Part shown: piece after piece, positions 1 through 7,546 of the stretch
Numbering within the stretch: the first letter of the stretch is position 1
Layout: the number at the start of each line of letters is the position of its first letter
Source: Erythrobacteraceae bacterium E2-1 Yellow Sea
GTDB taxonomy: Bacteria > Pseudomonadota > Alphaproteobacteria > Sphingomonadales > Sphingomonadaceae
Assembly (NCBI GenBank): GCA_014983025.1
Contig: JADCLP010000001.1
Span: forward strand, 186,001 to 250,000
DNA length: 64,000 nucleotides
Direction: 5' to 3'
Program-made: the position numbers and the translations under genes
The notes under the pieces: generated by a model
The model's database searches: none
The model's input: the letters and a program-made list of their open reading frames with translations, nothing else
Told to the model about the DNA's origin: nothing

Positions 1-203
1 CGACGGATCACGCGCTGATCTCCAACGATTAAAACATCGCTGATCTTCCGCCCGATGAGCCGTTTTGCACTGCGGCCCAACATGTTTTCTGCCGCAGGAT
101 TGACTTCTGCAACACCGCCCTTCGGATCCACCAGAAACAGCGCGAACAGCAACCCAGCTATTTGCGCGGCGGGTGTTGGCATGGGTTCAACTTTTCCTGG
201 CAT
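1..203 (-). CDS. ntrB: Nitrogen regulation sensor histidine kinase NtrB, N-terminal fragment cut by window edge
   Basis: Only the first 67 or so codons lie in the window; the frame stays open to base 1. The translated stretch reads like a PAS fold start (LLFALFLVDPKGGVAEVNPAAENMLG split over the N-terminal sensory helix and first strands), as in NtrB, which controls NtrC phosphorylation by nitrogen status. The start at 203 lies 5 bases after the dusB stop; a second ATG at 182 has a better ribosome site (AGGAAAAG) ahead of it and may be the true start. The dusB(nifR3)-ntrB order is a standard alphaproteobacterial arrangement and is the main support for the name. The kinase domain itself is outside the window. 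Confidence 0.75.
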   Translation of the reverse strand, partial: MPGKVEPMPTPAAQIAGLLFALFLVDPKGGVAEVNPAAENMLGRSAKRLIGRKISDVLIVGDQRVIR

Positions 204-208
204 GCAGA

Positions 209-1225
209 TCAGGCCGCGCGACGATGGATAAAGGGTTCATAAAAGCGCTCTATTTCACCCAGAACCTGTAACGGATCATCTATGAAGTTGGCGTGATTAC
301 GGAACTCTGCCGAACCATGCATACCCTTGGTGTACCAGCCCAAATGCTTGCGTGCGATCTTGACGCCAACATTGGCCCCGTAATGATCCAGCATGGCGTT
401 GTAATGTTCGATCAGCAGGCTGTACTGTTCGGCAAAGCCGGGCGTTTCCAGCACCTCCCCTGTGCGCCACCAATGCATCACCTGCCCAAGCAGCCATGGC
501 TTGCCATAGGCACCGCGCCCGATCATCAGCCCATCTGCGCCTGATTGGTCCAGCGCCTTTGCCGCATCGGCAATAGTGCAGATATCACCATTCACGATGA
601 CGGGGATGGACACCGCATCCTTCACATTGCGGATGAAGGCCCAGTCAGCTTCACCCTTGTACATCTGGTTGCGGGTGCGCCCGTGGACAGTGATCATCTT
701 CACGCCCAGATCCTGCGCAATGCGGGACAATTCCGGGGCGTTCAGGCTGGCATGATCCCAGCCCATACGCATCTTGACCGTGACGGGCACATCAACCGCC
801 TTCACCGTCGCTTCCATCAATTTCGTAGCCAACGGCACTTCGCGCATCAGGGCGGAACCGGCATATTGCCCCACCACCTTGCGCACCGGGCAGCCAAAAT
901 TGATGTCGATAATCGCCGCCCCATTATCCTGCTGCATCCTGGCCGCTTCGGCCATAGATGTGGGGTCACAACCAACCAGCTGCATGCTGACAGGTTCTTC
1001 AATCGCATCCCATGCCGCCTTTTGAATGGATTGGCGCGTTTCGCGGATTGCCGCCTCGCTCGCAATCATTTCAGTGACATTCAGCCCGCTGCCATAACGG
1101 CGCACCAGGCGGCGAAAGGGCAGATCGGTTACACCCGTCATCGGCGCAAGCACAACAGGCGTTGCAATCTGGACGCCACCGATATCGATCGGCTTAACTG
1201 GCGGAGGGGCTGGGTTCAGGGTCAT
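209..1225 (-). CDS. dusB: tRNA-dihydrouridine synthase B
   Basis: FMN-dependent enzyme that reduces uridines in the tRNA D-loop using NADPH. The 338-residue length is usual for DusB. Visible hallmarks are the N-terminal [14 protein letters not shown] segment, the [11 protein letters not shown] motif with the catalytic Cys (about residue 112), the VTVKMRMGW strand and the [20 protein letters not shown]-phosphate loop. It is the first gene of a unit leading directly into ntrB (5-base gap) and is divergent from ispDF, with 78 bases between the two start codons that must hold both promoters. The old name nifR3 reflects this linkage to nitrogen regulation genes; the linkage is positional and the enzyme acts in tRNA modification. 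Confidence 0.95.
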   Translation of the reverse strand: MTLNPAPPPVKPIDIGGVQIATPVVLAPMTGVTDLPFRRLVRRYGSGLNVTEMIASEAAIRETRQSIQKAAWDAIEEPVSMQLVGCDPTSMAEAARMQQDNGAAIIDINFGCPVRKVVGQYAGSALMREVPLATKLMEATVKAVDVPVTVKMRMGWDHASLNAPELSRIAQDLGVKMITVHGRTRNQMYKGEADWAFIRNVKDAVSIPVIVNGDICTIADAAKALDQSGADGLMIGRGAYGKPWLLGQVMHWWRTGEVLETPGFAEQYSLLIEHYNAMLDHYGANVGVKIARKHLGWYTKGMHGSAEFRNHANFIDDPLQVLGEIERFYEPFIHRRAA

Positions 1226-1303
1226 TGCGACTATATGTGCCTAAAATTTGGGCAGCGCATAGTGGATTGCGGAATTCGCGTCCAGTGCTTAAGCGCCAAC
1301 CCT

Positions 1304-2452
1304 ATGGCCGAACCAGCCCCCCTCCCCCCATTTTCTGCGATTGTCGTAGCCGCAGGGCAAGGCATGCGTGCTGGTGGTGTGGTGCCAAAGCAGTTCCGCA
1401 ATTGGCGCGGTAAACCGTTACTGCGCCATTCGGTAGAGGCTTTGCTGACACAGGGCGCAGGTGAAGTGGTGGTGGCGATACCCGAAGGCGGTGACGCACT
1501 GGCCGAAGCAGCGTTGTCAGGTCTTGATAATTATCGCCTGGTCACTGGCGGTGAGACCCGACAGCAATCGGTGCGGTTAGCGCTGGAAGCGATGGAAACT
1601 GCCAGCACCGATCTGGTGCTGATCCATGATGCGGCGCGGCCTGATTTGCCTGACACTGTTACAGATGCCCTGATTGCCGCGTTGGCGGATGCGCCCGGCG
1701 CCATACCGGTACTGCCGGTAGTGGACAGTATCGCCATTGCCGATGGTGATCTGATGACTGGCAAGGCAGACCGTGAAGTAATGCGGCGTGTGCAAACCCC
1801 GCAAGCTTTCCGTCAGGCTGATATTCTGGCCGCCCATCGCGCATGGAGTGGAGAAGCCGATGCAGGCGATGATGCGCAGGTGCTGATGTCCAATGGTGGC
1901 AAGGTTGCTTTGGTGCCGGGCAGTGAAAGATTGAAAAAAATCACCTTTGCGGAGGATTTTGTGAGCGACATTCCCAGCTTTCGCATCGGCCAGGGTTATG
2001 ATGTTCATCGGCTGGCGGATGGTGAGGAATTGTGGCTATGCGGGATGAAAATTGATCATCCGCGTGGTCTAGCCGGGCATAGCGATGCCGATGCGGCGCT
2101 TCATGCAGTCGTCGATGCCCTGTTGGGTGCGATAGCTGATGGCGACATCGGGTCGCACTTCCCGCCCAGCGATCCACAATGGAAAGGCGCGAATTCGGCA
2201 CAATTCGTCAGCCACGCGGTTAGTCTGGTGCAGGCCGCCGGCTATGTTATTAGCAATATCGATCTGACCATCATCTGCGAAGCGCCCAAGATCGGCCCAC
2301 ATCGGGACGCCATGCGCACAAAGCTGGCAGAGCTTTTGTGCGTTGAGTTAGCGCAGGTTAGTGTAAAGGCCACCACAACTGAACGACTCGGCTTTACAGG
2401 GCGTGGCGAAGGGATCGCCGCCCAGGCTGTGGTGGCGTTGATGGGGCGCTGA
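1304..2452 (+). CDS. ispDF: Bifunctional IspD/IspF enzyme of the MEP isoprenoid pathway
   Basis: Fusion of 2-C-methyl-D-erythritol 4-phosphate cytidylyltransferase (IspD, about residues 1-215) and MECDP synthase (IspF, about residues 225-382). IspD is shown by the VVAAGQGMRAG nucleotide loop, the VLIHDAARPDL motif and VQTPQAFR. IspF is shown by FRIGQGYDVHRL (metal-binding Asp and His), GHSDADAALHAVVDALLGA and TTTERLGFTGRGEGI near the end. The frame is open far upstream, but that part is antisense to dusB; I chose the ATG at 1304 because the IspD fold begins a few residues later. The two enzymes are not consecutive in the pathway (IspE acts between them), yet the fusion is common in alphaproteobacteria. 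It is followed 17 bases later by the cinA-type gene. Confidence 0.95.
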   Translation: MAEPAPLPPFSAIVVAAGQGMRAGGVVPKQFRNWRGKPLLRHSVEALLTQGAGEVVVAIPEGGDALAEAALSGLDNYRLVTGGETRQQSVRLALEAMETASTDLVLIHDAARPDLPDTVTDALIAALADAPGAIPVLPVVDSIAIADGDLMTGKADREVMRRVQTPQAFRQADILAAHRAWSGEADAGDDAQVLMSNGGKVALVPGSERLKKITFAEDFVSDIPSFRIGQGYDVHRLADGEELWLCGMKIDHPRGLAGHSDADAALHAVVDALLGAIADGDIGSHFPPSDPQWKGANSAQFVSHAVSLVQAAGYVISNIDLTIICEAPKIGPHRDAMRTKLAELLCVELAQVSVKATTTERLGFTGRGEGIAAQAVVALMGR

Positions 2453-2469
2453 CGCCCGGAGATTTTTTC

Positions 2470-2973
2470 ATGGACCAAGGCAATCTTCTACCCGCTGAGA
2501 TTAATGATCTGGCCGAGAAGGTCGTGCAGGAGAATGCAGCATTGGGCCGCAAGGTCGTGCTGGCTGAAAGCTGCACCGGCGGGTTGGTTGCAGGGGCGAT
2601 CACAGAGATTCCCGGCTCATCCGCTGTGCTGGATCGCGGTTTCGTGACCTATTCCAATGAATCAAAGATGGAAATGCTGGGTGTTTCGCAGGAAATCATC
2701 GAAACTTTCGGCGCGGTATCGATTGCCTGCGTCTGGGCCATGGCCAAGGGCGCACTTGAACGCAGCAATGCTGATGTGGCCGTGGCTATCAGTGGCGTTG
2801 CCGGCCCTGATGGCGGGACAGAGCTGAAGCCTGTGGGAACCGTGGTGTTTGCCCGCGCCTTTCGTGATGGCGAAGGGGAGCCGGAAGGCGAGTTGAAATT
2901 GTTCGATGGTACGACCCGCGCCGAAATTCGCCGTCAGGCCACCGTTTGCGCGCTGGAATTGTTGCTGCCGTAA
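2470..2973 (+). CDS. pncC: CinA C-terminal domain protein, probable nicotinamide-nucleotide amidohydrolase
   Basis: A 167-residue stand-alone version of the CinA C-terminal (PncC) domain, which deamidates NMN to nicotinate mononucleotide in pyridine nucleotide recycling. Diagnostic are VVLAESCTGGLVAGAITEIPGSSAVLDRGFVTYSNESK, holding the Ser of the active site, and the VAVAISGVAGPDGGTELKPVGTVVFA stretch (both cited only by their key residues S37 region and G-V-A-G-P-D-G-G). No N-terminal molybdopterin-binding-like CinA domain is present, which is usual for the proteobacterial short form. It follows ispDF by 17 bases and is probably cotranscribed. Its last 40 bases overlap the end of the convergent gene at 2934-3395. 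Confidence 0.9.
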   Translation: MDQGNLLPAEINDLAEKVVQENAALGRKVVLAESCTGGLVAGAITEIPGSSAVLDRGFVTYSNESKMEMLGVSQEIIETFGAVSIACVWAMAKGALERSNADVAVAISGVAGPDGGTELKPVGTVVFARAFRDGEGEPEGELKLFDGTTRAEIRRQATVCALELLLP

Positions 2974-3395
2974 AGTTCATCCGCCCGCGCCTCGAACGCG
3001 GCCATCATCTTGCGGAATGCGCGGTCAAAATACTGCCCCGCCAGCTTTTCGAACATCGCGTTCTTGAAAGTAAATTCGACCGAGAAGTCGATCTCGCAAT
3101 GCCCATTGTCGAGCGGGCGGAAGTGCCAGCGATTATCGAGATCGCGCAATGGGCCGTCGACATAATGCACTTCGATCAGGTTTGGCCTGTCCTTGTGCAC
3201 TTTTGACGTGAATTTTTCACGCAGCGCCTTGAAGCCGACCACCATGTCCGCGACCATTTCATGCTCACTGTCAGATCGCACGCGTGTGGCCACCACCCAT
3301 GGCAGAAACTCCTGGTAGCGGCCCACATCAGCCACCAGGTCAAACATTTGCTGCGCGCTATAAGGCAGCTGCTTTACCTCGCGTATACCGGGCAT
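2934..3395 (-). CDS. COQ10/RatA-like START-domain protein
   Basis: A 153-residue protein of the SRPBCC (START-like) fold, in the branch that holds mitochondrial COQ10 (ubiquinone-binding chaperone for respiration) and E. coli RatA. Typical features are the N-terminal LPYSAQQMFDLVADVGRYQEFLPWVVATRV segment (residues about 11-39), the FTSKV strand and the C-terminal amphipathic helix from FDRAFRKMMAAFEARA. The start codon overlaps the lipA stop by one base, so the two are translationally coupled. In alphaproteobacteria the lipA-COQ10 pairing is common, and the ubiquinone role is the more likely one, but binding has to be inferred from family membership. The 3' end overlaps pncC by 40 bases. Confidence 0.85.
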   Translation of the reverse strand: MPGIREVKQLPYSAQQMFDLVADVGRYQEFLPWVVATRVRSDSEHEMVADMVVGFKALREKFTSKVHKDRPNLIEVHYVDGPLRDLDNRWHFRPLDNGHCEIDFSVEFTFKNAMFEKLAGQYFDRAFRKMMAAFEARADELYGSNNSSAQTVA

Positions 3396-4348
3396 CAGCC
3401 TTTTTGCTTGGCCAGTTTTGCTGCGCGCGCCGCCTTCATTTCGGCAAAGTCTGCACCTGCGTGATAGCTGGATCGGGTCAGCGGGCTGGAGGCAACCTGC
3501 AGGAACCCCTTGGCCCGCGCGATTGAGCCATAGGCCTTGAACGCCTGAGGTGTGACGAATTCTTCCACCTTGGCATGTTTGAGCGTGGGTTGAAGGTACT
3601 GACCCATAGTGATGAAATCGATGTCAGCACTGCGCATATCATCCATCACCTGGTGAACTTCCAGACGCCCTTCACCCAGCCCAAGCATAATGCCCGATTT
3701 CGTGAAAATCAGCGGGTTGTGCGCCTTCACCTCCTCAAGCAGTCGCAGCGATGCATAATAGCGCGCTCCGGGCCGGATATTGGGGTAAAGCCGCGGCACG
3801 GTTTCCAGATTGTGGTTGAACACATCCGGCCCTGCTTCGCAGATTTCCGCGATCGATTGCTTCATCCGCCCTTTGAAATCAGGGGTCAGAATTTCGATCG
3901 TCGTATTGGGCGTTTCACGGCGCAGCGCATTGATGACCTTTACGAACTGCCCCGCTCCGCGATCAGGCAGATCGTCACGGTCAACGCTGGTGATAACAAT
4001 ATGTTCCAGGCCCATTTCAGCGGCTGCGGTTGCAGTATGCTCCGGCTCAAGCGGATCAACCGGCATGGGCATGCCTGTCTTGATATTACAGAAGCGGCAG
4101 GCACGCGTGCAGGTGTCCCCCAAAATCATCACAGTGGCGTGCTTCTTGGTCCAGCATTCACCGATATTGGGGCAGGCCGCTTCCTCGCACACTGTGTGCA
4201 AATTCAGATCGCGCATCAGTTTGCGCGTTTCATTATAACCCTTGCTGACAGGTGCCTTGACCCGGATCCAGTCCGGTTTTCGTTGACGTACGGGTCGATC
4301 GCCTTCGGGCTGTTCGGGGGGGGAGGAAAGATCGTTCATGCCGCCCAT
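3395..4348 (-). CDS. lipA: Lipoyl synthase
   Basis: Radical-SAM enzyme that inserts two sulfur atoms into octanoylated lipoyl domains of E2 and related proteins, here probably including the lipoyl domain of PdhB encoded at 13662-15053. Both iron-sulfur clusters are visible: the auxiliary cluster motif [12 protein letters not shown] and the radical-[11 protein letters not shown], plus the C-terminal TRSSYHA motif whose Arg-Ser-Ser is required in the family. The 317-residue length is normal. The start at 4348 has GGAGGA 13 bases upstream; a second ATG at 4339 is possible. Its stop overlaps the start of the COQ10-like gene. It is divergent from the carbonic anhydrase gene. Confidence 0.96.
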   Translation of the reverse strand: MGGMNDLSSPPEQPEGDRPVRQRKPDWIRVKAPVSKGYNETRKLMRDLNLHTVCEEAACPNIGECWTKKHATVMILGDTCTRACRFCNIKTGMPMPVDPLEPEHTATAAAEMGLEHIVITSVDRDDLPDRGAGQFVKVINALRRETPNTTIEILTPDFKGRMKQSIAEICEAGPDVFNHNLETVPRLYPNIRPGARYYASLRLLEEVKAHNPLIFTKSGIMLGLGEGRLEVHQVMDDMRSADIDFITMGQYLQPTLKHAKVEEFVTPQAFKAYGSIARAKGFLQVASSPLTRSSYHAGADFAEMKAARAAKLAKQKG

Positions 4349-4393
4349 TTAGGCGCGTCGGTCCTCCCCCGCAAGTTGTGCATCGCAATGCAT

Positions 4394-4421
4394 TTGACAC
4401 TTGCCGCCGTACAAAATTCAT
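4394..4421 (+). promoter_or_regulatory. Possible promoter of the carbonic anhydrase gene
   Basis: A perfect TTGACA hexamer at 4394-4399 is followed after 16 bases by ATTCAT (4416-4421), a weak match to a -10 box. If used, transcription would begin only about 9 bases before the ATG at 4437. The -35 match is seen directly; its use as a promoter is inference. Confidence 0.3.
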
Positions 4422-4436
4422 TGCAGCAGCACGGCC

Positions 4437-5075
4437 ATGAAAACTTTCAGCGAAATGATTCAAGGTTATCGCCGCTTTCGGGATGGCGATTGGCATCGTC
4501 AGCATGACCGTTGGGAACAGTTGAAAGAAGGCCAAAGCCCGCAGGTCATGGTCATCGCCTGTTCCGACAGTCGCGTAGACCCGACGCAGATCTTCGCGGT
4601 GGATCCGGGCGAGATTTTCGTTGTGCGCAATGTCGCGGCATTGGTGCCACCGTTTGAAACCACACCGGGCCGCCACGGCGTGTCAGCCGCATTGGAATTC
4701 GCCATTCAGTTCCTGAAAGTGCGCGAAGTGGTGGTTATGGGCCATGGCATGTGCGGCGGTTGCCAGGCGGCACTGACACAGGATCTGCATGGCAATGAAC
4801 TGGGTGCCGGTGGCTTTGTCGCCCACTGGATCGATATGCTGGATGATGTGCGCGAACCGATTGCTGCTGAACATGGCACGCATGGGCGGTCGGCGGAACG
4901 CGCCATGGAGCAGGCAGCAGTCAAGGTCAGCCTGGCCAATCTGCGTACTTTCCCCTGTGTTCAGGAGAAGGAAGCGAATGGCTCGCTGAAATTGCATGGA
5001 GCCTATTTCGCCATTTCGGATGGTATCCTGCATCTGCTCGACCATGACAGTGGCAAATTTCACCCGGCAGAATAA
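4437..5075 (+). CDS. Beta-class carbonic anhydrase
   Basis: Zinc enzyme interconverting carbon dioxide and bicarbonate. Zinc ligands are Cys42 in the CSDSR motif, His103 and Cys106 in MGHGMCGGC, and the Asp44-Arg46 dyad is intact; these define the beta class. I placed the start at the ATG at 4437 (212 residues) because the family begins near MKTFSEMIQGYRRF; an upstream TTG at 4401 would add twelve residues of no family character. No signal peptide is seen, so it should be cytoplasmic, supplying bicarbonate to carboxylases. It stands alone between lipA (divergent) and the NYN-domain gene 39 bases downstream. Confidence 0.94.
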   Translation: MKTFSEMIQGYRRFRDGDWHRQHDRWEQLKEGQSPQVMVIACSDSRVDPTQIFAVDPGEIFVVRNVAALVPPFETTPGRHGVSAALEFAIQFLKVREVVVMGHGMCGGCQAALTQDLHGNELGAGGFVAHWIDMLDDVREPIAAEHGTHGRSAERAMEQAAVKVSLANLRTFPCVQEKEANGSLKLHGAYFAISDGILHLLDHDSGKFHPAE

Positions 5076-5114
5076 TCGCTTGCTGCCGGGCGCTGGCAGC
5101 CCCATGTATCGGGT

Positions 5115-5825
5115 ATGCCTGAAACAATAAGCAATAATATCGCCTTGCTGATCGATGCAGATAACGCGTCACCAGCGGGCATAGACCCTGTGCTGACTGT
5201 GTTGGCAGAGTTGGGACAAGTGAACATACGCCGGGCATATGGCAATTGGCGCAAGCCTGCGCTGAAAGGCTGGGCCGACATGGTTCACCGCTATGGCATC
5301 GAACCGCAGCAGCAATTTGACCTGACCAAGGGCAAAAATGCCACGGACATGAAGATGACCATCGATGCGATGGACCTGCTCTATCGCGGCAGGGTTCATG
5401 GCTTTGGCATTATGAGTTCGGATAGCGATTTCATGCCGCTAGCCATGCGGATCCGTCAGGAAGGCTATCCCGTTTATGGCTTCGGCAGCCCACGCACGGC
5501 AGAGGCGTTCCGGCAGGCCTGCACACGCTTCATCGATGTAGATGCCTTGGTAAAGGCGGAGAAGGAAGAACGCAGCAATGGCAAGGATCAGGTCCCGCTT
5601 GATGATGATCTGCTGAACCTTTTATTCGATGCCTATAATGCCAGCAGGCGCGACGAAAATGGGTATGCCAAGCTTTCAGAGGTTGGCCAGCGAGCAGGCA
5701 ATCGATCTAGCTTCGATGCGCGCAATTATGGTTATACCCGCCTGATCGACATGATCGAGGCGATCCCCAATTTTGGCACAGAGCGTCGCGAAAACGGGCA
5801 GGTTTATATCAAGCGCCTGCGCTGA
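5115..5825 (+). CDS. NYN-domain putative ribonuclease with C-terminal LOTUS/OST-HTH domain
   Basis: A 236-residue protein with two parts. Residues 1-155 form an NYN (PIN-like, LabA/DUF88) nuclease domain with the acidic residues expected for metal binding: Asp14 and Asp16 in LIDADNAS, Asp78-region in NATDMKM and the SSDSDF motif. Residues about 165-236 look like a LOTUS/OST-HTH winged helix (DDDLLNLLFDAYNAS, then LSEVGQRAGNRSSFDARNYG, then YIKRL), a putative RNA-binding unit. The pairing of these domains is a known family architecture; the RNA target is unknown. The gene is followed by a bidirectional terminator and a convergent gene. Confidence 0.85.
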   Translation: MPETISNNIALLIDADNASPAGIDPVLTVLAELGQVNIRRAYGNWRKPALKGWADMVHRYGIEPQQQFDLTKGKNATDMKMTIDAMDLLYRGRVHGFGIMSSDSDFMPLAMRIRQEGYPVYGFGSPRTAEAFRQACTRFIDVDALVKAEKEERSNGKDQVPLDDDLLNLLFDAYNASRRDENGYAKLSEVGQRAGNRSSFDARNYGYTRLIDMIEAIPNFGTERRENGQVYIKRLR

Positions 5826-5850
5826 TCAGCTTTGTTTTACAGAAAATAGA

Positions 5851-5884
5851 AACGGCGCGAACCCGATGATGGATCCGCGCCGTT
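5851..5884. terminator. Bidirectional terminator-like hairpin between convergent genes
   Basis: Nine-base perfect inverted repeat AACGGCGCG (5851-5859) and CGCGCCGTT (5876-5884) around a 16-base loop, lying between the stop codons of two convergent genes (5825 and 5908). A T-rich tract follows on the minus strand and a short one (CGTTTT, 5891-5896) on the plus strand. Confidence 0.7.
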
Positions 5885-5907
5885 CGTGAATCGTTTTACT
5901 GCCCGTG

Positions 5908-7248
5908 TCAGCTGGCAGTGGCCGCCACAGCTGCTGTCGGTGTTGCGGCCTCAGCCGCTTTCATGCGGGCATAGGCTGACCACAACATGGCCAATGCTTC
6001 ACGTTTGCCCTTCACGGCAGCCAACGTGGTCTGTGCTGCAACATATTTGCCCTGCAATGCCTGCGAAATCCCCAGGCGAGTATTGACCAGATTTGCATCC
6101 ACACCGGCCATACCAGCTGCCTTGGCATAGAATTCTTCCGCCTTGGCATATTCGGCATAGTTCAGGAACGTATCGCCAGCAGCCACCACGGTACGCAATC
6201 CGGCATTGCCAGAGCGTGCATCACGCTCCAGCGTGGGCAATTCGGCATTGTCAGCTGCAATACGCCCTGTAGCCATCTTGAGGGCGTCTGCCAGGAACAT
6301 ATCATCCTTGCTCACACGGCCCGATGCATAGCCTTGCTTGATGACTTTTTCGACTTCCTTGGGCAGTCGCCGTGGATCGGCGGCTTCGACGTAATCAATA
6401 TATGCCTGCTTGTTATCAAAAGTATCCAGAGTGTAGCCCAGGCGCATCAAGTCCAACATTTCAGCGGGCTCGTAATCTTCCAGATTGCGCGCGATATTCA
6501 CCGCGTCGCGCCAATTGGTGATTGATGGGAAATCCACCACCCACTCAGCAACAAACTGGTAAACTTGCGGCCTGACCGCTTCACGATAAGCAATGCCCAA
6601 TCCACGTGTATACCAGGTTTGATCGACCGGCTGCCCATTGGCCTTGCGTGTATTGATTGCTTTTTGCAGATAATCGAGACCTTCAGGAATGCGATTTTCA
6701 GAAAAATACGTCTCTGCCACGACTACTCGAAGCATGGAGGGTGTTATGTCTCCAGTCGTGAAATTATGCTGAATTGCGGCTTCGGCATATTGGCGTGCCT
6801 TGTCATATTGGCTCAGGGAATTTGCCAATTGGTAGGCGACGAAATTGTATTGTCCCTGATTTTCTACAGGAACTTGACCGCTTGCCAGCATCATTTCCAT
6901 GCCTTGCAGCTGGAGCTTCTGGTTGCTTGATTTCGTTCCTGCAGTGTAGATCAGGTTGCCAGTCGCCATCAGCTCAGTCGGGGACTGGCTTACAGCAATC
7001 AGGCCTGGTATTTGCGATGCAGCGGCAGCAATATCTGCGCCCTCGGCATTCACTGCTGTTTCTAAAGGCTTGTAGGCTTCAATAAATTCCTTGGAATAAT
7101 CACCGCCGCCTCCTTTTTTCTTTGCGGCATAGGCCGGTTCGGCAAAACCAGCCGTTGCGATGACGGCGCTGGTTGCCAATGCAATAGCCAGGGCCAGGTG
7201 GGAACCCGCACGGTTCTGGCTACGCTGGGGCCGGACATAAAAACGCAT
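5908..7248 (-). CDS. Secreted helical-repeat (TPR-like) protein of unknown function
   Basis: A 446-residue protein I cannot name. It has a long basic N-terminus and a hydrophobic core (residues about 17-35) ending in EPAYA-AKKK, a likely signal peptidase I site after residue 41, so it is probably periplasmic. After a KKKGGGG linker the rest is alpha-helical with TPR-like pairs, e.g. the YDKARQYAEAAIQHNF and YAKAEEFYAKAAGMAGVDANLVNTRLG segments and an Ala-rich tail. Single gene, separated by a terminator from the NYN gene and by 298 bases from gyrA. Weakly similar layouts occur in sphingomonad periplasmic TPR proteins; no enzymatic motif is visible. Confidence 0.75.
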   Translation of the reverse strand: MRFYVRPQRSQNRAGSHLALAIALATSAVIATAGFAEPAYAAKKKGGGGDYSKEFIEAYKPLETAVNAEGADIAAAASQIPGLIAVSQSPTELMATGNLIYTAGTKSSNQKLQLQGMEMMLASGQVPVENQGQYNFVAYQLANSLSQYDKARQYAEAAIQHNFTTGDITPSMLRVVVAETYFSENRIPEGLDYLQKAINTRKANGQPVDQTWYTRGLGIAYREAVRPQVYQFVAEWVVDFPSITNWRDAVNIARNLEDYEPAEMLDLMRLGYTLDTFDNKQAYIDYVEAADPRRLPKEVEKVIKQGYASGRVSKDDMFLADALKMATGRIAADNAELPTLERDARSGNAGLRTVVAAGDTFLNYAEYAKAEEFYAKAAGMAGVDANLVNTRLGISQALQGKYVAAQTTLAAVKGKREALAMLWSAYARMKAAEAATPTAAVAATAS

Positions 7249-7546
7249 TATTCACTCTCCTGAATCAATTCCTCGGGCGCGAAAGCTTGGGGGTTGAACT
7301 GATTGCCGCGCAATGGACTGACATCGCTTTAATTGCAAATATTCCTATAGCTGGGCGGCTGAATGGCCATTGAACACCAGGTTTGCTGATAGAAATCTTT
7401 TGCCAGCAATAATGCTATCGCTTTGTGTGGATAAAGCGCCAATGTTTCATGTTTGTTTCGGCTGGTCGGTGGTGCAATTCGCTCCCCTGCCCTAGACTGC
7501 GATCCTCACAGATACAGTCGCCAATAATTACTGGAACGGCATAGTT
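7249..7546. other. 298-base gene-free divergent region upstream of gyrA
   Basis: No open frame of coding character is seen. It must carry the promoters of gyrA and of the divergent secreted protein. A six-base inverted repeat CGCTTT/AAAGCG (7419-7424, 7433-7438) is present, without an assigned role. I could not pick a convincing -35/-10 pair. Confidence 0.5.

Noticed and set aside
545..1303. Open frame extending ispDF upstream by about 250 codons
   Set aside because: It runs antisense to dusB and has no family character; the IspD fold begins just after the ATG at 1304.
3575..4507. 310-codon plus-strand frame over lipA
   Set aside because: Antisense to lipA, whose iron-sulfur motifs are all intact.
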